From Ruminococcus sp. (GTDB lineage Bacteria; Bacillota; Clostridia; Oscillospirales; Ruminococcaceae): DNA of 64,000 nucleotides. The notes below the pieces were generated by a model. That model was not told the origin of the DNA. It ran no database searches and worked only from the letters and a program-made list of their open reading frames with translations. This document shows positions 62,871 through 64,000 of the stretch, piece by piece (the first letter of the stretch is position 1; every line of letters begins with the position of its first letter). The stretch is taken from assembly GCA_016290875.1 (NCBI GenBank), contig JAEEVL010000014.1, positions 1 to 64,000 of the forward strand, read 5' to 3'. The translations under genes and the position numbers were made by a program.

Positions 62871-64000
62871 ATGGAAAAAAGAGGAATTAGTAAGCTCGAC
62901 CTTAAACGCCGTAACAGAATGCAGATTCTCCGTGTGATCCGCGAGTCCGGACCGATCTCAAGAGTCGACGTGGCGAGCGCCCTTGAGATCACCAGAGCAG
63001 CTGTTACAATTATCACCAATGAGATGATCGAGGAAGGAGTACTCGTCGAGATCGGCGAAGCTCCAGTAAACACCGAAAAGCTGCAGAAAGGCAGACGTAA
63101 GATCCTTATTGACATCAATGTTAACAGCCGTTTTGCTATAGGTGCTACAGTTGACGAAAAAGAGGTAAGTGTAGGCCTTACCAATCTCAATTCGGAGATA
63201 CTTGACAAGGCGAGCATGGTAATTGACGAAAGAACTACAAGCAAGGACATCATTAACTACATAATCAGGACCAGCAATGAAATGGTAGATAACAGCTGTC
63301 TCACCAAGGACAAGATCCTTGGTCTGGGTGTTGGAATTGTACCCTCAATGTGGGGCAAGCTGAAGATCTTCTATAAGGATGGAGTGCTGGACTTCACAAA
63401 CTTCATTGATAAGCTCTCAAGCGGACTCAGCTATGATATCTGCTGCGGCAACGCTATCGGTCTTATGGCTCTCGCAAGCAACGACTTCCGTTCACAGAAC
63501 GGCTATCAGACCAATCAGGCGTTTATCCACAACGGCAATCAGGTGAACCTCGCTATCATCAACAAGAATGAGCTTTCCAGCGACTACATCTCATATACCT
63601 CGATGATCGAGAAGTATATCGTAGCTCCCAACGGAAAGCAGTATGAGGGCTATCCTAACGGCTCTGTAAAGGCTGAGCTTTCCAGAACAGCAATGCTCAA
63701 TTCATTCTACGAGATCTACTCAAAGGAAAAGACACCTGTTCTTTACGAGCTCACAGAGGGCGACAAGACCAAGATAAGCACAGACAATGTGTTTATGGCA
63801 CTCATGCGCGGCGAAGAGCCTGTCAAGAATGTTGTTGACGACATCATCGCCAAGTATACTGTACTCATCAACAATCTCGCTATCAGCCACTTTGCAAAGA
63901 AGATAGTGCTTCACAACTTCAAGCTCAATGACAAACAGTTTGATTATGTTAAGCGTGAGATGATACGTCTTGTCAGCGAGGAGATCGCAGACAGAGTAGT
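62871..64000 (+). CDS. ROK/NagC-type transcription regulator (3' end outside window)
   Basis: An N-terminal MarR-like winged HTH (residues about 8-75: RNRMQILRVIRESGPISRVDV, ITRAAVTIITNEMIEEG) followed by a ROK-like effector region (FAIGATVDEKEVSVGLTNL, ILGLGVGIVP). The known ROK zinc motif and sugar-kinase residues are not evident; the second half drifts from the family, so it may sense a non-sugar ligand. ATG 62871 follows TAGGAG. The frame is still open at the window end (376 codons). Confidence 0.78.
   Translation, partial: MEKRGISKLDLKRRNRMQILRVIRESGPISRVDVASALEITRAAVTIITNEMIEEGVLVEIGEAPVNTEKLQKGRRKILIDINVNSRFAIGATVDEKEVSVGLTNLNSEILDKASMVIDERTTSKDIINYIIRTSNEMVDNSCLTKDKILGLGVGIVPSMWGKLKIFYKDGVLDFTNFIDKLSSGLSYDICCGNAIGLMALASNDFRSQNGYQTNQAFIHNGNQVNLAIINKNELSSDYISYTSMIEKYIVAPNGKQYEGYPNGSVKAELSRTAMLNSFYEIYSKEKTPVLYELTEGDKTKISTDNVFMALMRGEEPVKNVVDDIIAKYTVLINNLAISHFAKKIVLHNFKLNDKQFDYVKREMIRLVSEEIADRV

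Noticed and set aside
1..64000. tRNA or rRNA genes, intact IS elements, prophage
   Set aside because: No T-loop-like tRNA signatures, transposase frames, terminal repeats or phage structural genes were noticed on either strand by eye; a tRNA scan was not run.

Overview
The window looks like a piece of a low-to-medium-GC, anaerobic gut or rumen Firmicute of the Ruminococcus (Oscillospiraceae) type. Four secreted proteins carry type I dockerins: an M4 protease, a CE1-like esterase, a GH8 glycoside hydrolase and a BspA-type leucine-rich-repeat protein. The dockerin wording (NVFDLCLMKR and similar), the SD-led starts and the TTGACA-N17-TATAAT promoters fit that group. I see no rRNA, tRNA, CRISPR array or intact insertion sequence.

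Layout. 0.1-2.7 kb: an LRR protein with a cysteine-less papain-like domain and no signal peptide, then an unknown protein. 2.8-7.8 kb: three hairpin repeats with co-varying arms, a LacI-type-sensor/LytTR regulator, and two secreted paralogues behind a promoter carrying three direct repeats at an exact 20-bp period. 7.9-10.7 kb: a DUF5131-DUF4186 fusion and a DUF134-NifX/MBL operon with a repeated operator-like decamer. 11-19.8 kb: three dockerin enzymes, a truncated amidase, a reverse transcriptase preceded by a 137-nt structured element, and a GGDEF protein. 20-24 kb: a Thr-linker membrane protein and an HPt/REC-GGDEF-EAL pair. 24.3-26.9 kb: NAD salvage operon nrtR-pncA-pncB. 27-30.8 kb: dockerin LRR protein, a cytidine-deaminase-fold protein and a Cache-GGDEF protein.

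30.9-55.1 kb is the centrepiece: a 24-kb locus of two divergent transcription units that looks like a SipW-dependent surface-fibre system. Leftward run a TasA/camelysin-like subunit (own promoter and terminator), then three more exported subunit-like proteins and a 3755-residue GLUG-repeat protein. Rightward run a degenerate EAL protein, a membrane-anchored subunit-like protein, a SipW-type signal peptidase, a membrane-anchored McrB-like AAA+ ATPase, a 743-residue coiled-coil partner, a second SipW-type peptidase and two small proteins. SipW peptidases and TasA-like fibres are known. The combination with a membrane AAA+ ATPase, its partner, a dead EAL protein and a giant GLUG protein is one I do not recognise as a described system.

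55.1-64 kb: an M50 protease pair, a lipoprotein, a zur-znuA-znuC-znuB zinc operon, a 34-residue ORF whose SD lies in a hairpin, small zinc-ribbon membrane proteins, an AEC-family transporter, and a ROK-type regulator (cut by the window end) behind a leader that can form an H-type pseudoknot.

All functions are inferred from reading the sequence; no database search was run. The two strongest leads are the SipW/AAA+ fibre locus and the reverse transcriptase with its closed structured RNA.
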